A stretch of DNA of 64,000 nucleotides, from positions 62,001 through 126,000 of the forward strand of contig CAVVWM010000009.1 of NCBI GenBank assembly GCA_963751955.1, read 5' to 3'. Origin of the DNA: JABDIY01 sp963751955. Lineage in GTDB: Bacteria > Actinomycetota > Acidimicrobiia > Acidimicrobiales > SZUA-35. This document shows positions 1 to 8,466 of the stretch, in pieces (position 1 is the stretch's first letter; every line of letters starts with the position of its first letter). The position numbers and the translations under genes are program-made. A model generated the notes under the pieces. The model had not been told where the DNA came from. It was given only the letters and a program-made list of their open reading frames with translations, and did no database searches.

Positions 1-156
1 GCCCTCTACGAACAGGTGCTCGACGAGATCACAGCCCAGGCTGCGGATCAGTGGTTGTTCGTCATTCCGGCCCTCGCGGTCAAGACCAAAGGTCTGACCG
101 GCTACGAGGTGAACCTGCCCGGTTCGCTCGACGTCACCCAGCTCGCCATCAACTGA
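1..156 (+). CDS. C-terminal end of a probable ABC transporter substrate-binding protein (5' truncated)
   Basis: The frame is open from the first base and ends in TGA at 154-156, giving the last 51 residues of a protein that starts outside the window. The tail has the pattern of family 5 (peptide/nickel-type) solute-binding proteins: an amphipathic helix with YEQVLDEI, then DQWLFVIPALAV, and a short end with GYEVN and a final beta-strand-like stretch. In that family this end packs against the binding cleft. The M20 peptidase begins 30 bases later on the same strand, so co-transcription of peptide uptake and hydrolysis is plausible. With so little sequence, the family call is tentative. Confidence 0.5.
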   Translation, partial: ALYEQVLDEITAQAADQWLFVIPALAVKTKGLTGYEVNLPGSLDVTQLAIN

Positions 157-186
157 GGTAGATGATCCGATGACGGCGGCACTCTC

Positions 187-1389
187 ATGACAGAGGCACC
201 GCCTCGAACCGAGGCGCTGGACACCGAGGGGCTCATCGCCTTCACCCAGCGCCTCGTTCGAGCGCCCAGCGTCAACCAACCCGAACGGGGCCGCAGCGAA
301 GCGTTGGCGGTCGCAGTGGTGGTCGAACAAGCGGACGCGTGGGGCTGGGATGTGCTTCAGGAGGAAGTCGCACCGGGCCGTCCCAATGTGATCATCACCA
401 TCGACGGCGGACTGCCCGGCCCCAAGCTGCTGTTCGAAGGCCACACCGATGTTGTAACCGAAGGTGATCCGGCCACGTGGTCGGTGGACCCTTTCGGCGG
501 CGAGATCATCGACGGCAAGCTCTACGGCCGCGGTTCGGCCGACATGAAGGGCGGCGTTGGCGCCCTGATGTTCGCCGCCCGTGCGTTACAGCTCGGTGGA
601 CCCTTCCCGGGCTCAATCGTTCTCGCCATCCTGTGCGACGAAGAAGAAATGATGATCGGGGTTCACCACTTCATCGAACAGGGCCATGCCGAAGGTGTTG
701 ACGGCGCCATCGTGTGTGAGCCAGAGGGTGGCGAGGTGTGCGTCACCCAGAAGGGCGCACTCCGGCTGAGAGTGGACATTGTTGGCGTGATGGCTCACGG
801 CGCCATGCCCCATCAGGGCAAGAACCCGATCAGCGCCGCCAGCCGGTTCACCGAAGCCGCCCGTGAGATACAGGCCGATCTGCAAGCTACCTACGGCGAT
901 CATCCCCAACTGGGACTTCCTTATGTCACGCCCACCCACGTCGACGCCGGCAGCCTCGCTCAGATCAATGTGATTCCGTCCTCCACTCTGCTCACCTTCG
1001 ACAACCGCACGATTCCCGGTGTCGATCACGGCGCATTGATGGATCGTTTCCGACAGGTTGCTGACGACATCGAGGCCGAACTCGGGGTGGATATCACACT
1101 CTCGGCGCCGGTCGACCGCCCACCGACCGAAACCGCTGTCGAGGATCCCGTGGTCGCCGCAGTTGCCGCCGCACATGCGGCCGTCACTGGCGAAGAGCCG
1201 GTCTACGGTGGTGTCCCCGGCAGCACCGACGGGACAATCCTCTGGCGCGACGCCGGCCTGCCAGTGGTCGTCTACGGCCCCGGCGGCAAATGGATCGCTC
1301 ATCAGAAAGATGAATACGTCGAAGTCGACGAACTCATCACCTGCGCACACGTCTACATCGAAGCCGCCACCCGCTTCCTCGGCGCCTAG
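187..1389 (+). CDS. M20 family metallopeptidase (ArgE/DapE/CPG2-like)
   Basis: This 400-residue protein has the ordered M20 motifs: GHTDVV near residue 85 (first metal His and Asp), GRGSADMKGG near 114-121 (bridging Asp), CDEEE near 151 (catalytic and metal Glu), and a late GSTDGTI segment before the terminal metal-binding His. The family uses two zinc ions to hydrolyse amide bonds of N-acyl amino acids or small peptides in the cytoplasm. A dimerisation lid domain occupies roughly residues 195-310. It follows the substrate-binding-protein tail by 30 bases, which suggests use of imported peptides or acyl-amino acids. The exact substrate cannot be read from the sequence. The ATG start has no clear Shine-Dalgarno. 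Confidence 0.85.
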   Translation: MTEAPPRTEALDTEGLIAFTQRLVRAPSVNQPERGRSEALAVAVVVEQADAWGWDVLQEEVAPGRPNVIITIDGGLPGPKLLFEGHTDVVTEGDPATWSVDPFGGEIIDGKLYGRGSADMKGGVGALMFAARALQLGGPFPGSIVLAILCDEEEMMIGVHHFIEQGHAEGVDGAIVCEPEGGEVCVTQKGALRLRVDIVGVMAHGAMPHQGKNPISAASRFTEAAREIQADLQATYGDHPQLGLPYVTPTHVDAGSLAQINVIPSSTLLTFDNRTIPGVDHGALMDRFRQVADDIEAELGVDITLSAPVDRPPTETAVEDPVVAAVAAAHAAVTGEEPVYGGVPGSTDGTILWRDAGLPVVVYGPGGKWIAHQKDEYVEVDELITCAHVYIEAATRFLGA

Positions 1390-1426
1390 AGGCAAACGTC
1401 ATGCCCGACCACCCACGCTTCGCGTG

Positions 1427-2149
1427 TTATGCCGGAGCGAAGGTGCTGTCGATACGCCGGGAGTAGTCAGCGGCGAGATCACGCAGCCATGTGCCCCCAT
1501 CGCCCGAGTACGTCGGCCCGTGCATGAGCGCAAGAGTATTTGGCTCGAGGTCAGCGAGCCGTTCAACGATCGACGAAGTGGACGGGTTCAGGCTTGAATA
1601 CTGGAACATGTCCTCGGCGACGATTGCCGGTTCCATCGGCGAATCTGTGCAGATGGCCGCTCCATCTCCCATCTGGGTGAAGAGATCGCCGCACAGCAGG
1701 GTTGAGGTGGTCTCCTCGTACAGCAGGCCGGCTTCCCATCCGTGGGGGACGTGAGGAGTTGCAAAGTACCGAACACGCTTGCCCCCGAGGTCGATGACGT
1801 CTCCGTCTTCGAGTGCATGGGGTGGGCGATCGGCTAGGTCGTTCATCGAAACCATGCAACCCAACGCACCGAACGCCACTTGGGCGTCTGTGGCGGCGTC
1901 GAGCCAGTGGTTCAATGCACCAGACTCGTCGGCCTCGACGTGCCCGAATCCGATCCAGCGCAGCGATGAGACTGGCAGCACATTACTGACAGCGTCGGAC
2001 ACAAGAGGGAATAACGCCCTCATGCCTGTGTGAAACAAGAGCGGCTCATCGGCCCTGACGAGGATCTGATTGAACGACATCCCTGCCTCGGGAACAAAGG
2101 TCGAGATTCGAAAGATGTTGTCGGCGATTTCGGTCGTGCTGGTGTTCAT
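1427..2149 (-). CDS. Metallo-beta-lactamase-fold ODP-like (oxygen-binding di-iron) protein
   Basis: The 240-residue product has the ODP/flavodiiron di-iron site order: GHVEADESG (H-x-E-x-D, about residues 70-78), TPHVPHGWE with the next His, and LLCGDLFTQ with the bridging Asp. Flavodiiron proteins reduce O2 or NO, but this protein is only the beta-lactamase-like module with no flavodoxin domain, so it would need an external electron donor or may act as a sensor or hydrolase. The start is set by AGGAG nine bases upstream of the ATG. It lies downstream of the TetR and DinB-like genes on the same strand and could share their transcript. Confidence 0.78.
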   Translation of the reverse strand: MNTSTTEIADNIFRISTFVPEAGMSFNQILVRADEPLLFHTGMRALFPLVSDAVSNVLPVSSLRWIGFGHVEADESGALNHWLDAATDAQVAFGALGCMVSMNDLADRPPHALEDGDVIDLGGKRVRYFATPHVPHGWEAGLLYEETTSTLLCGDLFTQMGDGAAICTDSPMEPAIVAEDMFQYSSLNPSTSSIVERLADLEPNTLALMHGPTYSGDGGTWLRDLAADYSRRIDSTFAPA

Positions 2150-2194
2150 TGTGTTGTCTCCTAGTGAGTGTTTGGGTTTCCTTGGGCGTCGTTG

Positions 2195-2953
2195 TCAGAA
2201 GGCAACGACGGTGGACGAAAGACCAGTTGCTTGGCCTCGCCCGGCAGTGAGACGGCAGAATTCGATTGCGTCGATCACTATCGGTTCGCTACCGGTGCCT
2301 GCGGTGTAGGTGCCACCGGCGACCCCGGTCAGCTCGATCGTGAACGGCTGGCCGTGGCGGCGGGCCCACTCGGCAACGATGTCGGAGATGATGCGGCCAT
2401 CGTGCTCCGGCGTGAGCACGAGGTCGCGGCCGGTGGCGCGTGTGGTATCGATCCGATGCATCCAGGCGTCACGAAGGTAGATGACGTCGATGAGGTAGCC
2501 GAGCGACCATTTCTCCACGACGGGTGCGTCGATATTGATCTTGACCGCCCGCACCAAGCGCGGCGTACGAGCTCGTGCCTTGACGGCTTTGGGAGCGATG
2601 CGCTCGAACCGGTCGAGAAGTTCGTTCGGAGACAAATCGTTGCGTTCATCTACCTGAACCCCTGACAAACCAGCCTCGAGTGGCACGCCCAACTTCTTGC
2701 AGCGCTTTCGCGCAAGGCGCATCTGGTGGATGTTCTCCCGCATCGAAGCGCCGGCCTCGGTCTCGCCGAGCACGTGAAGCCACATGCGACGAACGTCCCA
2801 GTCGGGACAATCGGTCTGGGCCGACCACTCATGGGGATCGAGCGAACGGAGTAGTTTTGCGCCCCGATCGAACTCGCAGGTTTGGAGCTCCATTGCCTCG
2901 CGATGTCCGATCTTCTCGATCATTGCGACGTCGGTGGTGTTCATTGTGGTCAT
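2195..2953 (-). CDS. Maleylpyruvate isomerase/DinB-like family protein
   Basis: About 252 residues. The N-terminal half has the four-helix DinB/mycothiol-dependent maleylpyruvate isomerase pattern: SAQTDCPDWDVRRMWLHVLGE carries the usual W-x-V-R/H-x-x-x-x-H metal-binding stretch, and a later RDAWMHRID segment supplies the last ligand. Members of this family use metal plus mycothiol for isomerase or transferase reactions, or have unknown roles. The ATG at 2953 lies just past the stop of the TetR gene (2955-2957), so the pair is probably translationally coupled. ATG 2944 is an alternative start. An in-frame ATG at 2989 would overlap the TetR gene and is less likely. The substrate is unknown. 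Confidence 0.72.
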   Translation of the reverse strand: MTTMNTTDVAMIEKIGHREAMELQTCEFDRGAKLLRSLDPHEWSAQTDCPDWDVRRMWLHVLGETEAGASMRENIHQMRLARKRCKKLGVPLEAGLSGVQVDERNDLSPNELLDRFERIAPKAVKARARTPRLVRAVKINIDAPVVEKWSLGYLIDVIYLRDAWMHRIDTTRATGRDLVLTPEHDGRIISDIVAEWARRHGQPFTIELTGVAGGTYTAGTGSEPIVIDAIEFCRLTAGRGQATGLSSTVVAF

Positions 2954-2954
2954 T

Positions 2955-3572
2955 TCACTCGCTTTCGTTGAAGGTGTTCGTTCTGACATTGCTCAACAAC
3001 ATGTCGATCGCACGATCGACAAGTCGCGTCCAACGATCTCCGCCGGGATCGTTCGAAATCTGTTGGTCGGTGATGCCCGTCAACACCGCGGTCGCGAGGT
3101 CCAGTGATGCTTCATCTTGGAAACCGATCGTCGCTAGCTGCTCCCTCAATCGCTCGTACACGTGGATCGCAACGGCATAACTCTCCGGGGAGGGCGTGAA
3201 TCCCGGGATTGTGCGTTGGAAGAGCAGTTGGTAGCGAACTGGATCATCCGTGCAGAACTCGACGAACCCTCGCGCCGAGCTCTTCGCCGAGCCGACCGGG
3301 TCAGTGCTGAGTCGTTCCTCGTCGAAAGCGCCGTCCATCCACTCTGAAAGCGCCTGATAACCCTCGAGGAACATGGCGTCGTAGATCTCGTGCTTGGACG
3401 AGAAATACGAATAGACCGACTGGGCTCGCATGCCAACACGCTGGCCGAGGTCGCGCATCGACAAACCAGCAAGACCGTGCTCCCGCACCACTTCCCAAGA
3501 TGCGGCGACAATTTCTGCCTGTGTTGCCTGATGACGTTCGGTCCGCCTGTCGATCATCGGTTTACCTGACAT
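2955..3572 (-). CDS. TetR/AcrR family transcriptional regulator
   Basis: About 205 residues. The N-terminal helix-turn-helix is clear: ATQAEIVAASWEVVREHG, then LSMRDLGQRVGMRAQSVYSYF and SKHEIYDAMF. The C-terminal ligand-binding domain is helical and not informative about the inducer. I place the start at ATG 3572 (MSGKP) rather than the longer in-frame start at 3602. A -10-like CATAGT sits seven bases upstream of it, with TTGACG a further 18 bases up, so the message is probably leaderless. The longer start would lie inside this promoter. An inverted repeat around the -10 suggests autoregulation. The DinB-like gene follows with almost no gap and is the likely target operon. Confidence 0.85.
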   Translation of the reverse strand: MSGKPMIDRRTERHQATQAEIVAASWEVVREHGLAGLSMRDLGQRVGMRAQSVYSYFSSKHEIYDAMFLEGYQALSEWMDGAFDEERLSTDPVGSAKSSARGFVEFCTDDPVRYQLLFQRTIPGFTPSPESYAVAIHVYERLREQLATIGFQDEASLDLATAVLTGITDQQISNDPGGDRWTRLVDRAIDMLLSNVRTNTFNESE

Positions 3573-3609
3573 TGTTCGAACTATGGTCGATTCGATACCC
3601 ACTCGTCAA
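3573..3609 (-). promoter_or_regulatory. Promoter and candidate TetR operator of the 2955-3572 gene
   Basis: Read on the minus strand, TTGACG (3609-3604), an 18-base spacer and CATAGT (3585-3580) precede ATG 3572 by seven bases. The inverted repeat TCGAA/TTCGA (3576-3580 and 3591-3595, spacer 10) brackets the -10, the usual position for an autoregulatory TetR operator. The operator role is inferred. Confidence 0.5.
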
Positions 3610-3873
3610 GAGGTCAGCAGAAAATATCTTGACAATCGGGGGGCGCACCCCTGTGGGTGGCCCTTCGATACATGGGATCACCGTGCCAGGGTCTGAGCCT
3701 TCATCAGGCAAATGAAGACGAGCCAGCCGCTTCGACTTCGTTCATCCCTCGTCGCCGATGGTGAGGTCGAACCCAGTGGACTCCAGCAAGATATCCAAGA
3801 CCGTGAGAAGGTGGTGTTGCGTGAATCCGCCGCCGGAAGTACCGCCTTCGGACTCGCTGAATCGAGACATGCA
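3610..3873. other. Intergenic region between TetR gene and ABM-like ORF
   Basis: About 260 bases. The reading frame of the next gene stays open back to 3712, but residues before its Met at 3874 do not look like protein. A TTGACA at 3629-3634 could be a plus-strand -35, but I find no convincing -10 at the right distance. Nothing else is supported. Confidence 0.3.
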
Positions 3874-4170
3874 ATGGCATTTATCCAAGCAATCGAATTC
3901 GCGACCGAACGCCGCGATGAAGCCCTCGAACTTATGGCACGCTGGAGTGCCGACGCCATGGGGAACGGCACCGCCCAACGTGCGACGATGGTCGAGGACC
4001 GTTCAGCACCCGGTCACTTCGTAACTTCGGTTCGGTTCGAGTCGGCCGAGTCGGCGGCGGAGAACTCCGATCGGCCTGAGACCAGCGCATTTGCCGAGCA
4101 GTTCAGCGCGCTGTGTAGCGAAGGTCCGACCTTCCGCGAGTTCGACGTCGTCGAGACCTACGGCACCTGA
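3874..4170 (+). CDS. Small alpha/beta-barrel-like protein (antibiotic biosynthesis monooxygenase type)
   Basis: A 98-residue protein starting MAFIQAIEFATERRDEAL. The layout is strand, helix with LELMARWSADAMG, then strands with ATMVEDRSAPGHFVTSVRF, and a final YGT tail. It resembles ferredoxin-like dimeric alpha/beta-barrel proteins of about 100 residues (ABM/EthD type). Upstream in-frame sequence to 3712 is Ser/Arg-rich and unlike the domain, so I choose the internal ATG. No catalytic residue can be assigned. It stands alone between genes on the other strand. Confidence 0.5.
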   Translation: MAFIQAIEFATERRDEALELMARWSADAMGNGTAQRATMVEDRSAPGHFVTSVRFESAESAAENSDRPETSAFAEQFSALCSEGPTFREFDVVETYGT

Positions 4171-4215
4171 TCTGCTCGCCTCTCAGCTGCATCGCTCGAA
4201 CCCCGTAGACCCCTC

Positions 4216-5175
4216 TCAGCGGTAGATCGGTGCCTGATCCAGAGATCGCCTTATCTGGACCATCGATCCGCCCTCGGCGAGGGATACCAGCGCCGCTTCG
4301 GAAACCAGTTGGGCTTCGAGACCGTCCCAGGCTGAGGGTCCGATCGCTTCGGGGCCATCCAATGAGGCGACCCACGCCCGATCCTGCGCCAGATAGGCCT
4401 CGGTGAACCAGCCGAACCAGTCGGTGTAGGGCTCCATCTCGCTCACCAGCCGACGGGTGGTCGGCTGATATGGAGATGCGGAACGAACCATTCCATTGGG
4501 ACCGCTGGCTTCGATCTCCACCTCGTAGGCGTAGGTTCGATCCTGGAACTCGATCGATGCCAACGCCCCCGACTCCATCTGAAGCGTGAGCAGCACGTGG
4601 TCGAGGCCACCTGGTCGAGGCACGGCGCTGGTTGCCACCGACGCTGTCGGGCCAAGCAGCCACGTGACCGTATGAATGTCATGAACGATCGACTGATTGA
4701 TGACGACCCGAGGTGAGCGGGCCTCGACGTTGGTGTTCCGATGGGTACAGCGCAGGTAGTCCATTCCGTTCAGGTCGCCCAGTTCCTCCACGACGTCGAG
4801 GTGAGCAGGGTCATAGCGCCGCATGAATCCCACCTGTAGCCGCCGCTGGCCGATCGCCGCCTCGGTTTCCACCACTGCCACCGCGTCAGCCAGTTCGGCT
4901 GCCAGCGGTTTCTCACAGAGCACCCGGCTCCCGGCTTCCAATGCAGCAATAGCGAGTTCGGCGTGAGTTTCGTCGGTGGACGCCACGATCACCCCGTCCC
5001 AGCCCTCGGACGCAACCGCCATCGGGTCGGTGGATATGGGAACGTCGAATCCAGCCAAGTCGGGGTGAGGAAACGGATCGGCCACCGCGGCGACTTCGAC
5101 ACCGCCCATGTCCATCATCGTGCGAATGTGGAACCTTCCCATTCCGCCAGCACCGACCACTGCGATTCTGTTCAT
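4216..5175 (-). CDS. Gfo/Idh/MocA family NAD(P)-dependent oxidoreductase
   Basis: The 319-residue protein starts MNRIAVVGAGGMGRFHI, a Rossmann GxGxxG dinucleotide site. It continues with DGVIVASTDETHAELAIAALEAG and CEKPLAAELADA, the EKP motif that marks this family, with the Lys lining the active site. The C-terminal half is the beta-sheet substrate domain. Family members oxidise or reduce sugars, inositols or related polyols. The start at 5175 is supported by TACGAT six bases upstream (leaderless pattern). The frame is open upstream to 5613, but that stretch is not family-like. It diverges from the sulfite-oxidase-like gene. Confidence 0.87.
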   Translation of the reverse strand: MNRIAVVGAGGMGRFHIRTMMDMGGVEVAAVADPFPHPDLAGFDVPISTDPMAVASEGWDGVIVASTDETHAELAIAALEAGSRVLCEKPLAAELADAVAVVETEAAIGQRRLQVGFMRRYDPAHLDVVEELGDLNGMDYLRCTHRNTNVEARSPRVVINQSIVHDIHTVTWLLGPTASVATSAVPRPGGLDHVLLTLQMESGALASIEFQDRTYAYEVEIEASGPNGMVRSASPYQPTTRRLVSEMEPYTDWFGWFTEAYLAQDRAWVASLDGPEAIGPSAWDGLEAQLVSEAALVSLAEGGSMVQIRRSLDQAPIYR

Positions 5176-5350
5176 TCTCGGATCGTAGGTGAACTTCTCG
5201 CACTCCCTACAAGTACGAACTTGCGTACCCATCCCACGTTGCCGCCGTTCTTGTGTGCTGGACGCACCAAGTCGGTGCGCTGGGAACGCTTTTTGGGCGG
5301 GGTGGTTGGTTTGGTACGCAAGAAGGGGGCGGGTGTGCGAGGCTCGGAGG

Positions 5351-6403
5351 GTGGATGGGTACGGCAAGCCGACCGATGGCTTCTTGAAGGTTAAGACAAG
5401 CCTCGAACCAACCACGAAGGATCTGGGAACCGAGCAAACACCGGTCGACCGGTTCTTCGTATGCAGTGGAAGCGCGGCGCCTCGAGTGGACGCCCACAGC
5501 TGGAGCATGAAGATCGACGGGGATGCTGCCGGTTCGCCGCTACAGGTGGGACTGGATGACCTGATGTCGCTGCCCAGCCACGTCGTGGATGCCTGGCTCG
5601 AATGCGCCGGCAACGGTCGAATGCTCTACGAGTACGTTGCTGGCTACGAACGTCCTGAAGGCGCCACGGATACCCGCTGGACCTTGGGGGCGATGGGAAT
5701 GGGCCGCTGGGAGGGCCCACGCCTCTCCGACGTTGTCGCTTTGGCTCGTCCAACCACGGAGTTCCAGTGGCTGTCCCCCATGGGGCTCGACTTCGACCAC
5801 GAAGACGGCGAGCCGGCCCGTATGTGCCTGCCGGTCGACAAGGCACTCGATCCCGACACCATCGTGGCGTTGAGGATGAACGGTGAGCCGCTCACTCCGG
5901 CCCATGGCGCGCCCGCCCGCCTTCTGGTGCCCGGCTGGGTGGGTGCGTATTCGGTGAAGTGGCTCGGACGGATCGAACTGTCCTCCACCTGGGTCAACTC
6001 GTTCCGGGCCGATGAGTACTACGTGCTCCGCACACCCGATGGCACCAAGCTCGGCCCGGCCACGGCCCATCCGATCAAGTCCAGTCTCGCTCTGGGCTGG
6101 AACGCCGAGCTACCGGCAGGGGCCACGACGGTGCAGGGGTACGCCCGGGCTTCCGGAGTTCCGGTCGAAGCGGTCGAGTGGTCTACCAACGGGGGCGAAT
6201 GGCAGCATGCCGAACTGATCCGGCTCAACTCGAAGTGGGGATGGACCCCGTTCCGGTTCCACTGGAACGCCACGCCCGGCGATCACACCCTCAGCACCCG
6301 CGCCACCGACATCAACGGTGAAACCCAGCCCGACACAGTGCCCTTCCATCCCAACACGATCCTGTGGAACGCGATCACACCTCACCCGGTGCGGGTTTCA
6401 TAG
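5351..6403 (+). CDS. Molybdopterin-dependent sulfite oxidase family enzyme
   Basis: About 350 residues. Typical opening for the family: GKPTDGFLKVKTSLEP, then an FFV segment. The molybdenum-ligating Cys is in LECAGNGR (about residue 85). RWTLGAMGMGRWEGPRLSDV and a late GWVGAYSVKWL segment match the Moco-binding fold, and a C-terminal Ig-like dimerisation domain follows (about 240-350). There is no haem b5 domain, no TAT signal and no transmembrane helix near the chosen GTG start at 5351, which has GGAGG directly before it. The start is uncertain, since the frame is open back to 5189. Electron acceptor and substrate are unknown. Confidence 0.82.
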   Translation: MDGYGKPTDGFLKVKTSLEPTTKDLGTEQTPVDRFFVCSGSAAPRVDAHSWSMKIDGDAAGSPLQVGLDDLMSLPSHVVDAWLECAGNGRMLYEYVAGYERPEGATDTRWTLGAMGMGRWEGPRLSDVVALARPTTEFQWLSPMGLDFDHEDGEPARMCLPVDKALDPDTIVALRMNGEPLTPAHGAPARLLVPGWVGAYSVKWLGRIELSSTWVNSFRADEYYVLRTPDGTKLGPATAHPIKSSLALGWNAELPAGATTVQGYARASGVPVEAVEWSTNGGEWQHAELIRLNSKWGWTPFRFHWNATPGDHTLSTRATDINGETQPDTVPFHPNTILWNAITPHPVRVS

Positions 6404-6446
6404 CGGCTCGCTGCCGACCACCTCCGAATCAAGGCATCCTGACAGC

Positions 6447-7199
6447 GTGACCTCCGGAGCCCAAAACAAGGCGCGCCAACTGGCTGAGCTTGCCGGCAGT
6501 GTGATCGCCCAGCATCGCGATGGCGAAGACCCCGACGTTCCCGACGCAATTCGCTTTGTTGCACCCCACGGCTTGACCCGTAGCGTCGATCGAGAGGTTC
6601 GACGGTTCCGAGCCGAAGAGACGGCGTGGGGAGACCTCGATCCTGACGTTGCTGGCGAGCTGGCACGGCTGGACCCAGGGCTGGTTGTACTATTCGGCGC
6701 CCATCGAAATGGCTACGTGCGAGAAGCGATGATGGATATTGCTTCGAGTCTCACCCACGTTCCCGGAGTGGTCTCGATGCTGGCCTATCGCACGGTCGAT
6801 CGGGTCCCGCCGGTTCGAGAGTCTGCGCAAGAAACAATCAGATCGCTCTTTGAAGCTGAGTTGCAGAACGACGCGGGTGGTGTGATGCCGACCGTGGTCA
6901 ACCGGGCGGCCAAAGGGGTCGTCGCATCTCCTGACTCGGTGATCGAGTGCCCTGATCTTGTGATCCTGGCGCTCAAGCTTTTCGAGACCCGCACAGCCCG
7001 CTGGCGGCGGGATCGGGGTCGCGACCATCACGAACGAACCCTCCGCGAAGTCGATCGCCGCTCACAAGTACTCGATCATCTCCGCCGACTCACCCCACCT
7101 CTGGACAACGACGCGTCGCGCGAGGCAACGTCTCAGCTGATCGAGTTCTACGAACACTCGTTGCTGTCGACGCCCCGGGGCACAACCACAGCAAGGTGA
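6447..7199 (+). CDS. Helical protein of unknown function, possible HEAT-like repeats
   Basis: About 250 residues. I do not recognise a named family. The middle has repeated pairs of helices such as VREAMMDIASSLTHVPGVVSML and PPVRESAQETIRSLFEAEL, which look like HEAT-type repeats. The C-terminus is charged and helical and contains HHERTLREVDRRSQVLDHL. No signal peptide or membrane segment is visible. The GTG at 6447 is chosen because the in-frame sequence before it overlaps the end of the preceding gene. A weak -10-like CATCCT lies upstream. It follows the sulfite-oxidase-like gene by about 40 bases on the same strand. Confidence 0.55.
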   Translation: MTSGAQNKARQLAELAGSVIAQHRDGEDPDVPDAIRFVAPHGLTRSVDREVRRFRAEETAWGDLDPDVAGELARLDPGLVVLFGAHRNGYVREAMMDIASSLTHVPGVVSMLAYRTVDRVPPVRESAQETIRSLFEAELQNDAGGVMPTVVNRAAKGVVASPDSVIECPDLVILALKLFETRTARWRRDRGRDHHERTLREVDRRSQVLDHLRRLTPPLDNDASREATSQLIEFYEHSLLSTPRGTTTAR

Positions 7200-7205
7200 C
7201 GCCGA

Positions 7206-8426
7206 TCAGATGATCGCTGTTTCCATGAACCGCTTGTTCGCTACAAGCCGGTTGTAGCCCAGCGGCCCCAAGTCCAGTGTCTTGTAGGCGCCTTGTGTGA
7301 TCCACTCGGCCACTCCTCTGCCGATGGCCGGCGCCTGCTGGAGTCCGTGTCCAGAGAATCCGTTGGCAAACAGCAGGTTCGAAACCACAGTGTGAGGACC
7401 AACGATCACGTTCTGATCGAACGTGTTGAACGCGTAATGGCCAACCCATTTGTTCTGCAATTTGATCCGTTCGAACGCCGGTATCCGATTGGCCAATGCC
7501 GGCCACACTCTCTCTTCCCAAATACTGGGATCGACTGCGAAATCGTCGTAGGCAACGGCGGGGTCATCGTCGGGCGGGCACCCAGCCAGGTACGACGTTC
7601 CCTCCGAGCGAACGTGAACGCCACTGGGATCGATCGTGAGCGGCAGATCACAATCGAGGGGTTCCTGCGCATCGAAAACGAAGGTGTAGCGACGCCGTGA
7701 CTCGACCGGCAGTTGCACTCCAACCATCTTGGCGATCTCTACTGCCCGCGGCCCGGCTGCGTTGACAAGTGTTCCGCAGGCCAAGGTCTCCCCCGACTTC
7801 AGCAAAACCTCGGTCACTACGTTCCCGGAACGCTTCACGCCGACCACCTCGTTGGTGAGATACTCCACACCTCGTTGACGAGCCTGCTTGCGCCACCAAT
7901 CAAACATGGTGCCGCTATCGAAGTACCCCTCGTCTTTCAGGTTGTGGCTACCGCAGATGATCCCATCGAGGTTGTAGAACGGATAGTCGGCCAGGATCTC
8001 CTCGGGCGTCATGATCTTTGTCCCGGCACCGCAGGCGGCCTGTATCCGCTGGTTGGCCCTCAGGGTTTGAGCGAACGCTTCCGTATCTGCCAAGTACATG
8101 TAGCCATAGAACTGCGTGGCTAGTTCGGGCACCTCAGGATCGTTGCCCATGTAGTCGCCGAAGTTCCGAACGAACTCGGCTGCGAACTGGGAGATACTGA
8201 TGTTCAGTTCGTTGGAGAACTGCTGACGCATGCAGCTGTTGGTGTGGGCGGTGGAGGAGTTCTCATAGGTGGGGTCCCTCTCCACCACAAGAACTCGCCC
8301 GTCGAAGCCCTCGTTGGTGAGGAACCAGGCAATCGATGATCCGATGATGGCACCGCCCACGATGATCACGTCGTAGGAGTCGTGGCGTGGTTCGCCCACG
8401 ATCGGTTGCAGCCTCAACGCATTCAC
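7206..8426 (-). CDS. FAD-dependent oxidoreductase, DAO family (glycine/sarcosine oxidase-like)
   Basis: About 406 residues. DVIIVGGAIIGSSIAWFL is the FAD-binding Rossmann motif near the N-terminus, followed by VLVVERD. LVNAAGPRAVEIAKMVG near residue 240 is the second FAD contact found in DAO-fold amine oxidases. A late ANGFSGHGLQQAPAIGRG is the C-terminal FAD motif of this class. The enzyme probably oxidises an N-methyl or secondary amino acid. The start is uncertain: GTG 8426 has AGGGG close by, while the in-frame start at 8513 would overlap the upstream SDR by 47 bases. The SDR lies directly upstream on the same strand, suggesting an operon. Confidence 0.82.
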   Translation of the reverse strand: MNALRLQPIVGEPRHDSYDVIIVGGAIIGSSIAWFLTNEGFDGRVLVVERDPTYENSSTAHTNSCMRQQFSNELNISISQFAAEFVRNFGDYMGNDPEVPELATQFYGYMYLADTEAFAQTLRANQRIQAACGAGTKIMTPEEILADYPFYNLDGIICGSHNLKDEGYFDSGTMFDWWRKQARQRGVEYLTNEVVGVKRSGNVVTEVLLKSGETLACGTLVNAAGPRAVEIAKMVGVQLPVESRRRYTFVFDAQEPLDCDLPLTIDPSGVHVRSEGTSYLAGCPPDDDPAVAYDDFAVDPSIWEERVWPALANRIPAFERIKLQNKWVGHYAFNTFDQNVIVGPHTVVSNLLFANGFSGHGLQQAPAIGRGVAEWITQGAYKTLDLGPLGYNRLVANKRFMETAII

Positions 8427-8466
8427 CCCTGAACCCGGCTGCTCGCGACGCAGGTGATCAGCACGG

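Noticed and set aside
4216..5613. Extended 465-residue version of the Gfo/Idh/MocA protein
   Set aside because: The added N-terminal 146 residues read into the divergent sulfite-oxidase-like gene. The Rossmann motif begins at Met 5175, which has a promoter directly before it.
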